A stretch of DNA of 56,263 nucleotides from Pseudomonas palmensis. GTDB taxonomy: Bacteria; Pseudomonadota; Gammaproteobacteria; Pseudomonadales; Pseudomonadaceae. The position numbers and the translations under genes are program-made. The stretch is from contig NZ_JAFKEC010000033.1 in NCBI RefSeq assembly GCF_017848315.1, forward strand, positions 1 to 56,263, written 5' to 3'. This document shows, piece after piece, positions 28,961-37,355 of this stretch; position 1 is the stretch's first letter; every line of letters starts with the position of its first letter. The notes under the pieces are model-generated. The model made no database searches. It saw nothing but the letters and a program-made list of their open reading frames with translations, and was not told the origin of the DNA.

Positions 28961-30520
28961 TCAGGGGCGCGTCACCTGGGCAACCGGCTGTGTGCCCAAT
29001 GCAGCCACGAACTCGGCCAACGGCATCGGCCGGGCGAACAGGTAGCCCTGCTGGAAGTCCACCCGGTGCCGGGCCAGGTAGTCGCGCTGGGCGATGGTCT
29101 CCACGCCCTCGGCGACGATGCCCAGGCCCAGCTTGCCCGACAGCTCGATGATGCTGTCGAGGATATGCAGCGACAGGGCATCGACGCCGATCATGGCCAC
29201 GAAGCTCTGGTCGATCTTCAGGTAGTCGACCTTGAACTGGCGCAGGTAGCCCAGGCTCGACTGGCCGGTGCCGAAGTCATCGATGGCGATCATCACCCCC
29301 AGGGCCTGCAGCCTTGCGAACAGTTGCTCGGTGGTGTCGCTGGGTACCACCAGCTTGCGCTCGGTCAGCTCCAGGGTCAGGATCACCCGGCCAGGCGGGA
29401 AGGCGGCGAGAAAATCGCGGCAGTCGTCATACAGGGCCATGTCCTGGCAGTGATCGGCAGTGATGTTGATGCCCACATGAAAGCCGTCGCCAAAACTCTG
29501 GGCGTGGGGCGCCAGGCCTTCGGCCACGCGCTGCATCAGGCGCCGGGTCATGGGCACGATCTGGCCGCTGTGCTCGGCATAGGGAATGAACAGGTCAGGG
29601 CGCACCATGCCTTCGCGCGGGTGCTGCCAGCGCATCAGCACCTCGGCGCCGGCCCAGCGGTAGTCACCCTCGCGCACCACCGGCTGGAAGTACGGGATGA
29701 ACTCGTCGGCCTCCAGTGCCCGTTGCAGCTCCACCCGTGGCGAACTGGCCCTGCGCAGCTGCCAGCGGCAGGCCGCGCCGGCCATCACGCCCAGCAGGGT
29801 CACCAGGCCGAACAGCCCCGGGTACTCGGCGCGCATCAGGCGCCAGGGTTCGCCAGCGGCATAACCGCTGTGCACCGAAAAACGATAGCGCTGCGAGGCC
29901 TGCTGCGTCGGCGCCACGGCAAACACCGGGGGCGGGCCCTGGTGCACCACGCCGTCTTCGCCCATCCAGTTGGGGCCTACCTGCAGCACCAGGGTGGTGC
30001 CCTGGTCGAGCAGCTCCAGGGCGCTGCTCAGGTGGTCGCCATCGACGGTGGTGATGGCGCCGTCGTTGCCCTTGCTGAGCCGGTAGGCCAGCAGTGCATG
30101 GCCGGGCGTCACCGAGTTGCCGTTCATCAGCCACAGGCTGCCATCGACATAGTCCTTGGCATCCACCGGCTCGCTGAAGTTGCCAAAAAGCGAACTGCAG
30201 TACAGGTCATTGTCACGAAACAGGTTGCTGGAGCGCACGAACGAGCCGCGTGTCACCTGTTCGCGCAGGGCCAGCGTGGCCTCTGCGCAGGGTTGGCGGG
30301 TCAGGGGCAGCAGGGCCTGGGCGGCGCCGGCGATGTTGTCGAGGATGCGTTCGAAGTGCCCGGTGACCAGGGCGGCCGTGTTCGCGGCCCTGGCCTCGAG
30401 CTCACGCTGGGCCTGCCAGTGCATGATCAGCACGCCGGACACCACCGGTATCGCCCCCACCAGCCATGGCAGCAGGGCTCGCAGGGTCCAGCGACCGGGG
30501 CGTTTTTTCGTGAGGGGCAT
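28961..30520 (-). CDS. Cyclic-di-GMP phosphodiesterase with CSS-motif sensor domain
   Basis: A 519-residue inner membrane protein. A periplasmic CSS domain (about 40-240) lies between two membrane helices and carries Cys78 and Cys108 (in LYCSS), residues that form a redox-sensitive disulfide in this family. The cytoplasmic EAL domain (about 265-510) has EVLMRW in place of EALLRW, plus NITADH, ELTERKL, DDFGTGQSSLGYL, KIDQSF and EGVE, so the metal and catalytic residues look intact. It should hydrolyse c-di-GMP in response to periplasmic redox state. A second CSS protein of this window shares the same Cys positions. Confidence 0.93.
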   Translation of the reverse strand: MPLTKKRPGRWTLRALLPWLVGAIPVVSGVLIMHWQAQRELEARAANTAALVTGHFERILDNIAGAAQALLPLTRQPCAEATLALREQVTRGSFVRSSNLFRDNDLYCSSLFGNFSEPVDAKDYVDGSLWLMNGNSVTPGHALLAYRLSKGNDGAITTVDGDHLSSALELLDQGTTLVLQVGPNWMGEDGVVHQGPPPVFAVAPTQQASQRYRFSVHSGYAAGEPWRLMRAEYPGLFGLVTLLGVMAGAACRWQLRRASSPRVELQRALEADEFIPYFQPVVREGDYRWAGAEVLMRWQHPREGMVRPDLFIPYAEHSGQIVPMTRRLMQRVAEGLAPHAQSFGDGFHVGINITADHCQDMALYDDCRDFLAAFPPGRVILTLELTERKLVVPSDTTEQLFARLQALGVMIAIDDFGTGQSSLGYLRQFKVDYLKIDQSFVAMIGVDALSLHILDSIIELSGKLGLGIVAEGVETIAQRDYLARHRVDFQQGYLFARPMPLAEFVAALGTQPVAQVTRP

Positions 30521-30925
30521 GGTGTCTACCTGTGCGGGATGAGCGCGGATGATTTCAAGGGCAGGGTTTCCCTGGTACCCCTGAGCGCACAGCATAGCCG
30601 TTCATCGGCCCGTATACAGCTGAGGCGTCAGCCTGATGTACTGCAGGGGAGGCTGCCGCTGTCGGCAGGCCCGGGCACTAAAGTACTTACAATTTTTCTT
30701 ACGCCCTGTAGAATCGCGTTACGCATACAATAATAAGGTCCTTCGCCACTGGAGGATCAGACGGCCGAGAATAGGTCCCATATGAAGTGTCATGGGTTCA
30801 AACTGATTTATGGTGACTACCTCGCCCGCAGTGTGAGGGGCATCTCCTGCGCGCCGCCACGTTCGCTCCACATCGACAGCAAGCTACCCCTGTGATTTGA
30901 ACGCTTTGATGATGAGGAAACGAAC
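30521..30925. other. Intergenic region upstream of hppD (405 bases)
   Basis: This AT-richer stretch separates the divergent phosphodiesterase and hppD genes and must hold both promoters. The sequence around 30680-30735 (TTACAATTTTTCTTACG and the AT-rich bases after it) is the best promoter candidate area, but I cannot fix -35 and -10 boxes. A dyad core AAGTACTT occurs near 30680. A possible 37-codon ORF occupies 30782-30895. Confidence 0.4.
30782..30895 (+). CDS. Possible 37-residue ORF upstream of hppD
   Basis: An open frame starting MKCHGFKLIYGDYLARSV and ending PL-stop lies 30 bases before hppD on the same strand. The composition (aromatic and basic, two Cys) looks protein-like and not like the out-of-frame junk of this genome, but the ribosome site is weak (AATAGG). 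It may be a leader peptide, a small protein or a remnant; no family is recognised. Confidence 0.3.
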   Translation: MKCHGFKLIYGDYLARSVRGISCAPPRSLHIDSKLPL

Positions 30926-32002
30926 ATGGCAGATATCTTCGAAAACCCGATGGGCCTGATGGGCTTCGAGTTCATTGAACTGGCCGCACCTGTCCCGGGT
31001 ACCCTGGAGCCGATCTTCCAGATCATGGGCTTCACCAAGGTCGCCAGCCACCGCTCCAAGGACGTGCACCTGTACCGTCAGGGCGGCATCAACCTGATCC
31101 TGAACAACGAACCCAAGAGCGTGGCGTCCTACTTTGCCGCCGAGCATGGTCCGTCGGTGTGCGGCATGGCCTTCCGTGTGCGCAATGCCCATGAAGCCTA
31201 TGCTCGTGCCCTGGAGCTGGGTGCCCAGCCGGTCGAGATCGAGACCGGGCCGATGGAACTGCGCCTGCCGGCGATCAAGGGTATCGGCGGCGCGCCGCTG
31301 TACCTGATCGACCGTTTCGAGGAAGGCAGCTCGATCTACGACATCGACTTCAAGTGGATCGAAGGCGTGGACCGCAACCCGGTCGGCGCCGGCCTCAAGA
31401 TCATCGACCACCTGACCCACAACGTGTATCGCGGGCGCATGGCCTACTGGGCCGGCTTCTACGAGAAGCTGTTCAACTTCCGCGAGATCCGCTACTTCGA
31501 CATCAAGGGTGAGTACACCGGCCTGACCTCCAAGGCCATGACCGCCCCCGACGCGATGATCCGTATCCCGCTGAACGAGGAGTCCTCCAAGGGCGCCGGC
31601 CAGATCGAAGAGTTCCTGATGCAGTTCAACGGCGAGGGCATCCAGCACGTCGCCTTCCTCACCGACGACCTGATCAAGAGCTGGGACGCGCTGAAAAAGC
31701 TCGGCATGCGTTTCATGACCGCACCGCCGGACACCTACTACGAAATGCTCGAAGGCCGTCTGCCGAACCACGGCGAGCCGGTGGGCGAGCTGCAGTCGCG
31801 GGGCATTCTGCTGGACGGCTCGTCCGAGGCGGGCGACAAGCGCCTGCTGCTGCAGATCTTCTCCGAAACCCTGATGGGCCCGGTGTTCTTCGAGTTCATC
31901 CAGCGCAAGGGTGACGACGGCTTCGGCGAGGGCAACTTCAAGGCCCTGTTCGAATCCATCGAGCGCGACCAGGTTCGCCGCGGTGTACTGACCGCCGAAT
32001 AA
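30926..32002 (+). CDS. hppD: 4-hydroxyphenylpyruvate dioxygenase
   Basis: A 358-residue Fe(II) dioxygenase converting 4-hydroxyphenylpyruvate to homogentisate in tyrosine and phenylalanine catabolism. The iron ligands are visible: His162 in IIDHLTHNV, a second His in GIQHVAFLTDDL, and Glu in GPVFFEFIQRKGDDGFGEGN, with the C-terminal gating helix intact. The first half is the degenerate vicinal-oxygen-chelate domain. A GAGG ribosome site precedes the ATG, and a strong terminator follows directly. No other tyrosine-pathway gene is adjacent. Confidence 0.97.
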   Translation: MADIFENPMGLMGFEFIELAAPVPGTLEPIFQIMGFTKVASHRSKDVHLYRQGGINLILNNEPKSVASYFAAEHGPSVCGMAFRVRNAHEAYARALELGAQPVEIETGPMELRLPAIKGIGGAPLYLIDRFEEGSSIYDIDFKWIEGVDRNPVGAGLKIIDHLTHNVYRGRMAYWAGFYEKLFNFREIRYFDIKGEYTGLTSKAMTAPDAMIRIPLNEESSKGAGQIEEFLMQFNGEGIQHVAFLTDDLIKSWDALKKLGMRFMTAPPDTYYEMLEGRLPNHGEPVGELQSRGILLDGSSEAGDKRLLLQIFSETLMGPVFFEFIQRKGDDGFGEGNFKALFESIERDQVRRGVLTAE

Positions 32003-32017
32003 ACGCGGCGCGTATGC

Positions 32018-32052
32018 AAAAAGGCCATCGAGCATGCCTCGATGGCCTTTTT
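32018..32052 (+). terminator. Bidirectional Rho-independent terminator
   Basis: A perfect 15-base stem (AAAAAGGCCATCGAG / CTCGATGGCCTTTTT) with a CATGC loop lies 15 bases after the hppD stop. A-tracts and T-tracts on both sides make it suitable for the convergent CSS-domain gene as well. Confidence 0.93.
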
Positions 32053-32069
32053 TTGTGCCTGCGCCGGCC

Positions 32070-32876
32070 TCAACCGTAACGACGCACCGACGGCGCGCGG
32101 CGGTTGCGAAACAGCGTCCAGTACACCGCTGCCGAGGTCATGACACCCACCAGCAGCAACGACGGGATGATGGCCTGGGCGTTGGACAGCATCGCCTGCC
32201 AGATATGGCCGTCCGGGTAGCCGCCATGGATGGTGTACCCGTAACTGGCGGACAGCACGCGGACATGCTGTTCGGAGTGATCGGGCAGCACGTCGTCGAA
32301 GGTGCTGCCCTCGCTCCACAGGTAATCGTCACCGAACTGCAGCACCAGGTTGGCGCTGGCCTTTACCCGCTGCATCGTGGCTTGCAGGGTCTTGGCGTCG
32401 ACCAGGGCCAGCACGCCGAGCGGGTACTCCTGCAGGCGGTAATACAGGATGGCCGAGTCCGGGGTCACATCGTTGCCCGGCTCCAGGCGCAGGCGCTGGT
32501 TGAAGAAGCTGCCCGGGTCGACCAGCAGTTGGTACTCGCCGTGCACCGTGCTGCAGTAGGCCCGGTTCTCGCGCACCAGCACCAGCGAGCGCAGCTCGGG
32601 GCGCATCACCACTTCGGTACGCAGGCTGGGCAGGGCCCGCGGGCAGGGGAAGTCCGCCAGGTTGAGCACCTTGTTGCTGGCATTGTGCAGCGAGTCGAGG
32701 ATGCGATCGATGTCCTGCTGGGTGTGCTGGATCGAGACCAGGGTCGACTCGGCCAGCATCTTTTCCACCTGCCAGCTCATGATCAACAGGCCGCACCCCA
32801 CAGGGGTCAGGCCGATCAACAGGATGACCAGCAGTTCCAGCAGCACACGGCCAGCGCGAAATTTGTGACGGGGCAT
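32070..32876 (-). CDS. Stand-alone CSS-motif sensor domain protein (no EAL)
   Basis: A 268-residue membrane protein with helices near residues 12-35 and 235-258 and a periplasmic CSS domain between. Cys78 (FPCPRA) and Cys108 (AYCST) occupy exactly the same positions as in the EAL protein at 28961-30520, so the fold and disulfide chemistry are probably shared. It stops about 10 residues after the second membrane helix, directly before the hppD terminator, so no EAL output domain or remnant follows. It may modulate a CSS-EAL partner or be a truncated paralogue. Confidence 0.82.
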   Translation of the reverse strand: MPRHKFRAGRVLLELLVILLIGLTPVGCGLLIMSWQVEKMLAESTLVSIQHTQQDIDRILDSLHNASNKVLNLADFPCPRALPSLRTEVVMRPELRSLVLVRENRAYCSTVHGEYQLLVDPGSFFNQRLRLEPGNDVTPDSAILYYRLQEYPLGVLALVDAKTLQATMQRVKASANLVLQFGDDYLWSEGSTFDDVLPDHSEQHVRVLSASYGYTIHGGYPDGHIWQAMLSNAQAIIPSLLLVGVMTSAAVYWTLFRNRRAPSVRRYG

Positions 32877-33016
32877 GATTCACCTATGTTGACAGAGCGG
32901 GCCGCAGGGGCGCGCGGGCATCTTGAGCGGATGCCGTTCAGCATAAGTGAGGGGCGTAGTTTGCCCTTGTAAGACGCGACGACATTGGCCGTGCTATTCG
33001 TCGACACTCCGGGGGG

Positions 33017-33721
33017 CTAGCCTGCCTTCGATGCGGCCAGTACTGCCAGCACCTGGCGTGCGACAGCGGCCGAGGAGGCGGGGTTCTGCCCGGTGATCAG
33101 GCGCCCCTCGCGCTGGTCGCGCACCACGTATTCCTGCCAGGGGTCCTCGGCCTTGCTGTACAGGCCACCGCGCGCGGCCAGTTCGTTCTCGGTCAGAAAC
33201 GGCACCACCTTGTCCAGTTCGACCAGTTGTTCCTCGACGTTGGAGAACCCGGTAACCTCGCGGTCCTTGAGCAGCAGGGTGTTGTCACTGAGCTTGATGT
33301 TGAGCAGGCCGACCGCGCCATGGCACACCGAGGCCACCACGCCGCCGGCCTCGAAGATCTGGCGCGCCAAGCCCTGCAATGCCGTGTTGTCGGGGAAGTC
33401 CCAGATCACCCCGTGGCCGCCGGTGAAATAGATCGCGTGGTAGTCCTGCGCCTTGACCTGGTCAGGGGCCAGGGTGGCGCCCAGGCGGTTCATGAACGCC
33501 TTGTCGTCGTACCACTGCCAATCCAGGTCCGGGGCCATGCTCAGGCTGTGCGGGTCGATCGGCACGTAGCCGCCGGCGGGGCTCACATAGTCCACCTTGT
33601 AGCCGGCCTTCTCGATCACCGCAACGAAGTGCACGGCTTCGCCCAGCCACAGCCCGGTGGCGCGCTTGAGGCTCGGATACCTGGCGGTATTGGTCAGCAC
33701 TACCAGTACTTTCTTGCTCAT
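33017..33721 (-). CDS. DJ-1/PfpI family protein (class I glutamine amidotransferase-like)
   Basis: A 234-residue alpha/beta protein with the nucleophile elbow ASVCHGAVGLL carrying the reactive Cys, preceded by AIYFTGGHGVIWDFPDN with the conserved acidic/Gly region. The pattern fits the HchA/Hsp31-like subset of the DJ-1/PfpI superfamily, which includes glyoxalase III-type and protease-like members. The ATG is followed by a typical MSKKVLVVLTNTARYPS start. It is divergent from the cytosine deaminase gene. Exact activity cannot be assigned. Confidence 0.88.
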   Translation of the reverse strand: MSKKVLVVLTNTARYPSLKRATGLWLGEAVHFVAVIEKAGYKVDYVSPAGGYVPIDPHSLSMAPDLDWQWYDDKAFMNRLGATLAPDQVKAQDYHAIYFTGGHGVIWDFPDNTALQGLARQIFEAGGVVASVCHGAVGLLNIKLSDNTLLLKDREVTGFSNVEEQLVELDKVVPFLTENELAARGGLYSKAEDPWQEYVVRDQREGRLITGQNPASSAAVARQVLAVLAASKAG

Positions 33722-33868
33722 TGCAGCGTTCCTCTGGTGATCGGGCGCGGGGAGGGGTGGGGCGAAGCAAACCTATAGAGCATAGTCGCGGCCGCAAAAC
33801 CCGCCATCGCCCAGGGCGTTGTGCTAGTTTCCACCCATACAGCCGCTGTCACAGGAGTCACCGCCATC

Positions 33869-34330
33869 ATGTCCACACACACCGATCCGTTCATGCAGGC
33901 CGCCATCGACGAAGCGCGGAAGAGCCTGGCAGAAGGTGGCATTCCCATCGGCTCGGTGATCGTGCACCAGGGCAGGATCATCGGACGCGGCCACAACCGC
34001 CGGGTGCAACAGGGCAGCGCGATACTGCATGGTGAAATGAGCGCGCTCGAAGATGCCGGGCGCCAGCCCGCCAGCGTGTACGCCGACGCCACCCTCTATA
34101 CCACCCTGTCACCCTGCGCCATGTGCAGCGGCGCCATCCTGCTGTACGGCATCAAGCAGGTGGTGATCGGCGAGCACCACACCTTCCTGGGCGAGGAGGA
34201 CCTGCTGCAGAGCCGTGGCGTGAACCTGCAGGTGCTGCATGACGCCACCTGTACCGGCCTGATGCGCAGATTCATCGAGGACCACCCCCAGCTCTGGAAC
34301 GAAGATATCGGCGAGCAGTCCGAGCCTTGA
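33869..34330 (+). CDS. Nucleoside/cytosine deaminase of the yeast FCY1 type
   Basis: A 153-residue zinc deaminase. Zinc ligand and catalytic acid are His54 and Glu56 in LHGEMSAL, with Cys83 and Cys86 in TTLSPCAMCSGA. The C-terminus (FIEDHPQLWNEDIGE) closely follows yeast cytosine deaminase Fcy1 (FIDERPQDWFEDIGE, from memory), as do LYTTLSPC, GAI-Y-GI and the length near 158. It should convert cytosine to uracil, unlike the unrelated amidohydrolase CodA of E. coli. ATG 33869 follows AGGAG. The stop is close to the start of the downstream hybrid kinase. Confidence 0.88.
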   Translation: MSTHTDPFMQAAIDEARKSLAEGGIPIGSVIVHQGRIIGRGHNRRVQQGSAILHGEMSALEDAGRQPASVYADATLYTTLSPCAMCSGAILLYGIKQVVIGEHHTFLGEEDLLQSRGVNLQVLHDATCTGLMRRFIEDHPQLWNEDIGEQSEP

Positions 34331-34353
34331 GCCCCAAGGAAGCGCACCCGATC

Positions 34354-36435
34354 ATGCACACCCCCCACTCTGAAGCGGCCCCGAACCTGTCGGGCGGCAT
34401 GAGCGATGCGGTACGCCAGTTCGACTGGAGCCGCACCGCCCTGGGGCCGGCGCCGCAATGGCAGGCTTCGCTGCGCATCGCCGTGGACATGCTGCTGGCT
34501 TCCAAGTTTCCGGGTTGCCTGGTGTGGGGCCCCGAGCTGATCAGCATCCACAACGACGCGTTCGTACCCTTGCTCGGCGCCAAGCCGGCGCCGCTGGGCA
34601 AGCCGCTGAGCGTGATCTGGAGCGACGTGTGGGACGATATCAGCGCCCTGGCGCAGCGGGCCTACGCCGGCGAAGCGGTGTTCATGGAAAACTTCGCGCT
34701 CGATACCGACCGCAACGGGGACGTGGAGCGGGCGTACTTCACCTTCTGCTACAGCCCGGTGCGCGACGAGTCCGGCCAGGTGGCGGGCTTTCTGAACACC
34801 GTGTTCGAAACCACCGAGACGGTCAGAAACGAGCAGGTGTGGCGCGAACGCGCCGATGCCTTCGAACAGAAGATCATGGAGCAGACCGCAGACCACGAGC
34901 GCATCTGGGAGCTGTCCAGCGACATCATGATGCTGGTGCGCGAAGACCTGCAGATCTACGCCATCAATGCCTGCGGTCGCGAGCTGCTGGGCTGGGACGA
35001 TTCGTTCATCGGCAGGCCGGTGCTGGAGCTGTGCCATGTCGACGACCGGCCGGGCATCGAAGCGGTGCACCAGCAACTGCGGGCCGGGCAGACCGTGCAG
35101 GGCTTCAAGTGCCGCTACCGTCACCGCGACGGCCACTACCGCTGGTTCAACTGGTCGATCGTGCCCAGCACCGGCATCTATACCGCCATCGGCCACGACA
35201 TCACCCTGGACCAGGAGCGCGCCGCGGCCCTGGTGCAAGCCGAGGAACTGCTGCGCCAGAGCCAGAAGATGGATGCCGTGGGCCAGTTGACCGCCGGCAT
35301 GGCGCACGACTTCAACAACCTGCTGACCGGCATCAGCGGCAGCCTGGAAATGATCGAGCGGCGTATCGGCAGTGGTCAGCTGGACGGCCTGGATCGCTAC
35401 ATCGCCGCCGCCAAGGAGGCGTCCCAGCGCGCGGCGGTGCTCACCCACCGCCTGCTGGCATTCGCCCGGCGCCAGCCCCTCGACCCGCGCCCGGCAGACC
35501 TCAATGCCCTGGTGCACGGCATGGACGCCCTGATCCGCCAGACCCTGGGCCCGGACATCGCCCTGCAGCTGAAGGTCGAGCCGCAGCTGTGGCGCACCCT
35601 GGTGGACGCCAACCAGCTGGAAAACGCCTTGCTCAACCTGTGCATCAACGCACGCGATGCGATGCGCGCCGGCGGGCGCCTGACCATCAGTACCGGCAAT
35701 GAACGCTACGATGCCCGGGTCGCAGGCAGGGACGGCCTGCCCCCTGGCGACTACTGCTCGCTGACGGTCGAGGACGATGGCCAGGGCATGAGCCCCCAGG
35801 TGATGGAGCGCGCCTTCGAACCCTTCTTCACCACCAAGCCCGTGGGCCAGGGCACCGGCCTGGGCCTGTCGATGGTGTACGGTTTCGTGCGTCAGTCGGG
35901 CGGGCGGGTGTGGATCGAGGCGTCCGATACCGGCGGCACCCGCATCAGGCTGGTGCTGCCACGCTACTGTGGCGCCGACAGCCAGTCTGCGGCCAGCGTA
36001 CCGGTGCCGGCCAAGGCCAGCGTGCCGGGCAAGGGGCGGATCCTGCTGATCGATGACGAACCGACCCTGCGCATGCTGATCAAGGAGGTGCTGCAACAGG
36101 AAGGCTACGACGTGATCGAGGCCGTGGATGGCCGTTCAGGCCTGGCGGCGTGCCTGGCCGGCCCGCCGGTCGACCTGCTGATCACCGACATCGGCCTGCC
36201 CGGCGGTTTCAGTGGGCGCCAGGTGGCCAGCGAGGTGCGCCGGCACAACCCGCAGCAGAACATACTGTTCATCACCGGCTACACCGACGAAGCCATCGCC
36301 CAGCGCGACACCCTCGAGGCGGGGGTGGAACTGCTGACCAAGCCGTTCCCGCTGGACCGCCTGCAGCGCAAGGTCAAGGCCATGCTTCAGCGCGCCGAGT
36401 CGCGCGGGCCGGGGGCCGGCACGCCGGCGCCCTGA
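34354..36435 (+). CDS. Soluble PAS hybrid sensor histidine kinase/response regulator
   Basis: A 693-residue kinase without membrane helices. Two PAS-type domains (about 10-155 and 185-290) precede a HisKA dimerisation domain with the phospho-His in MAHDFNNLLTGISG, an HATPase (N-box NLCINARDAM; EDDGQGM; FTTKPVGQGTGLGLSMVYGF) and a C-terminal receiver with DDEPTLRML and the phospho-Asp in LITDIGLPGG. No HPt or DNA-binding output is present. A TTG at 34327 overlapping the deaminase stop is an alternative start. The end overlaps convergent ybhN by 49 bases. Confidence 0.9.
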   Translation: MHTPHSEAAPNLSGGMSDAVRQFDWSRTALGPAPQWQASLRIAVDMLLASKFPGCLVWGPELISIHNDAFVPLLGAKPAPLGKPLSVIWSDVWDDISALAQRAYAGEAVFMENFALDTDRNGDVERAYFTFCYSPVRDESGQVAGFLNTVFETTETVRNEQVWRERADAFEQKIMEQTADHERIWELSSDIMMLVREDLQIYAINACGRELLGWDDSFIGRPVLELCHVDDRPGIEAVHQQLRAGQTVQGFKCRYRHRDGHYRWFNWSIVPSTGIYTAIGHDITLDQERAAALVQAEELLRQSQKMDAVGQLTAGMAHDFNNLLTGISGSLEMIERRIGSGQLDGLDRYIAAAKEASQRAAVLTHRLLAFARRQPLDPRPADLNALVHGMDALIRQTLGPDIALQLKVEPQLWRTLVDANQLENALLNLCINARDAMRAGGRLTISTGNERYDARVAGRDGLPPGDYCSLTVEDDGQGMSPQVMERAFEPFFTTKPVGQGTGLGLSMVYGFVRQSGGRVWIEASDTGGTRIRLVLPRYCGADSQSAASVPVPAKASVPGKGRILLIDDEPTLRMLIKEVLQQEGYDVIEAVDGRSGLAACLAGPPVDLLITDIGLPGGFSGRQVASEVRRHNPQQNILFITGYTDEAIAQRDTLEAGVELLTKPFPLDRLQRKVKAMLQRAESRGPGAGTPAP

Positions 36436-37355
36436 CTGGCCACGCGCTCCAGCAGCAGGTAGACGACGCAGGCCACCAGCAGCGGCAGCAGAAAGTACAG
36501 TACGCGGTAGGCAATCAGCGCCGCCAGCAGGGTGCCCTTGGCGTACTGGCCCTGCAGCAGGGTGATGAACACCGTCTCCAGCACCCCCAGGCCTGCCGGA
36601 ATATGCGTGATCACCCCGGCAATGCTGCTGATCATCAGCACCCCGACGATGCTCGGGTAGCCCACCTTGTCCGGCAGCAGGGTGTAGATCACCAGCCCCA
36701 TCAGCAGCCAGTTGCATGCCCCCATGACGGCCTGCAGCAGTGCCAGGCGGATGCCCGGCAGCGTGAGCACCTGCCCGCGCACCTGCCAGCTGCGGCGCCT
36801 GGCGAACGCGCAGGCGCCCAGGTAGGCCGCAGCGGCCAGCAGCATCAGCACACCGATCACGCGCAGCCCGCCGGTGCCGATCTCCATCCCCGCCGGCAGG
36901 CGCGGCAGGCCACAGGCGAACAGGCTGCCGGCCACCAGCAGGTAGCCCAGCCAGTTGGTCACCAGGCCCAGCCCGAGCAGGCGGCTGATGGTCGGTACAT
37001 CCAGGCCCAGGCGCGAATACAGGCGATAGCGCAGGGCAACCCCGCCCACCCAGGCACTGAGGTTCAGGTTGAACGCGTAGCACACGAAGGCCAGCGGCAC
37101 GACCTGGCGCGCCGGCAGCTGGTGGCCGGTGTAGCGCCGCCCCAGCAGGTCATAGCAGCTGAACAGCACGAAGCTGCACGCCGCAATCGCCCCGCCCAGC
37201 AGCAACACCCCGGGCGGGTAGGACACCAGGGCGTGACGCACCTCGCCCCAGTCCTGGTTGCGCAGCAACATGAACAGCAATGTCGGTATCAGGATGAAGA
37301 ACGCCAGGGTCAGGGCCCGGCGCGCCCATTGCCAGTGTGTGCCGGAAAGCTTCAT
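36387..37355 (-). CDS. ybhN: YbhN/UPF0104 (LPG synthase TM-like) membrane protein
   Basis: A 322-residue polytopic inner membrane protein of the lysylphosphatidylglycerol synthase transmembrane family. Typical segments are NLSAWVGGVALRYRLYSRLGL and SSIAGVITHIPAGLGVLETVFI. Family members act in membrane lipid handling, but the reaction of the stand-alone type is unclear. Its ATG overlaps the clsB stop (ATGA), giving the order ybhP-clsB-ybhN known from enterobacteria. The 3' end runs 49 bases into the convergent kinase gene. Confidence 0.9.
   Translation of the reverse strand: MKLSGTHWQWARRALTLAFFILIPTLLFMLLRNQDWGEVRHALVSYPPGVLLLGGAIAACSFVLFSCYDLLGRRYTGHQLPARQVVPLAFVCYAFNLNLSAWVGGVALRYRLYSRLGLDVPTISRLLGLGLVTNWLGYLLVAGSLFACGLPRLPAGMEIGTGGLRVIGVLMLLAAAAYLGACAFARRRSWQVRGQVLTLPGIRLALLQAVMGACNWLLMGLVIYTLLPDKVGYPSIVGVLMISSIAGVITHIPAGLGVLETVFITLLQGQYAKGTLLAALIAYRVLYFLLPLLVACVVYLLLERVASQGAGVPAPGPRDSAR

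Noticed and set aside
30675..30690. Possible PhhR-type box (CTAAAGTACTTACA) upstream of hppD
   Set aside because: Half-sites resemble TAAA/TTACA but the spacing is shorter than the usual TGTAAA-N6-TTTACA, so I do not call it.
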